41,454 bases of DNA from Gammaproteobacteria bacterium (GTDB lineage: Bacteria; Pseudomonadota; Gammaproteobacteria; Pseudomonadales; Azotimanducaceae): positions 1 to 41,454 of the forward strand of contig VYDB01000126.1 of NCBI GenBank assembly GCA_009843635.1, written 5' to 3'. Both the position numbers and the translations under genes were made by a program. The notes below the pieces were generated by a model. That model ran no database searches and was not told the DNA's origin. It was given only the letters and a program-made list of their open reading frames with translations. Of this stretch, positions 41,193 to 41,454 are shown in pieces; within the stretch, counting starts at the first letter, position 1, and each line of letters opens with the position of its first letter.

Positions 41193-41454
41193 ACACTAGC
41201 CGCCTTGCGCGTTGTGCCCTTCGGCTTCTGCGAGGCTTTTTCTGCCTTGATGCGCTGAAGAAGGACGGCGGCGGGTTCGTCGTCCGGGTTCTGGGGGACG
41301 AGTTGGCCGGAAAATGCTTGCTTGAGGATGGATTGACGGAGCGCATCTGATTGTTGTAAGCATGTCTCAATTTCTTCTTCAACCGCTTGAATTTGGGAGC
41401 CTTGATTCCCTGATAAGGATCTGAGGGACTCGCCGAAGGAGTCCGCCCGCTGGC
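41189..41454 (-). CDS. hsdS: HsdS C-terminal end, partial at window edge
   Basis: The open frame enters from the right edge and ends at TGA 41189-41191. About 88 residues are visible, including the coiled coil QIQAVEEEIETCLQQSDALR and the hallmark HsdS ending QSILKQAFSGQLVPQ, then NPDDEPAAVLLQRIKAEKA. This is the conserved C-terminus of type I specificity subunits. The target-recognition domains lie outside the window, so sequence specificity cannot be judged. It is coupled to fic by a 4-nt overlap. hsdR may be further upstream. Confidence 0.9.
   Translation of the reverse strand, partial: QRADSFGESLRSLSGNQGSQIQAVEEEIETCLQQSDALRQSILKQAFSGQLVPQNPDDEPAAVLLQRIKAEKASQKPKGTTRKAASV

Noticed and set aside
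41158-41382. Minus ORF of 74 codons starting MKKKLRHAYNN
   Set aside because: It is out of frame with the HsdS C-terminus, which explains the same bases far better.

Overview
The window is GC-rich chromosomal DNA that looks like an uncultivated, probably marine, gammaproteobacterium. The lineage call rests on gene content and order: dapE-dapD-dapC-glnD-map divergent from rpsB-tsf-pyrH-frr-uppS-cdsA, a monofunctional RelA with an EXDD synthetase motif, a PlsB-type acyltransferase, RsmJ, and gspC/D/N of a type II secretion system. TonB-dependent receptors and a single-chain acyl-CoA carboxylase suggest a heterotroph. Non-ATG starts (TTG, GTG) and 4-nt stop/start overlaps are common.

Layout. 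1-2.7 kb: a TonB receptor stub and a complete TonB-dependent receptor, both on minus. 2.8-5.5 kb: relA and adk on plus. 5.6-11.3 kb: a minus-strand catabolic-looking operon (NHL-repeat protein, amidohydrolase, fused biotin carboxylase/BCCP/carboxyltransferase). 11.4-14 kb: moeA, divergent from tsaB-rsmJ. 14-20.1 kb: minus-strand gspN-gspC-gspD-plsB. 20.1-27 kb: minus-strand map-glnD-dapC-dapD-dapE. 27-31.9 kb: plus-strand rpsB-tsf-pyrH-frr-uppS-cdsA, with a recognisable promoter and leader hairpin. uS2 carries a repetitive Ala/Pro/Thr tail.

At 31.9-32.9 kb, just after cdsA, lies a gene of the glycine/sarcosine/betaine reductase selenoprotein B (GRDB) family. Its reading frame is interrupted by one in-frame TGA in a UPVC context, followed by a perfect 8-bp hairpin at bacterial SECIS spacing. 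I read this as one 337-residue selenoprotein.

33-41.5 kb is a defence island replacing the dxr-rseP-bamA genes often found after cdsA. It has two parts. The first is a 5-methylcytosine DNA methyltransferase convergent with a translationally coupled pair: a large protein with two GHKL ATPase domains and a receiver-domain protein whose C-terminus carries an Rx4H motif like HEPN RNases. This resembles a two-component signalling defence system with a methylation partner and is the best candidate for an undescribed system. The second is part of a type I restriction-modification locus (hsdS end, fic, a probable relict ORF, hsdM). hsdR is not in the window. No tRNA, rRNA, CRISPR array or intact insertion sequence was seen.
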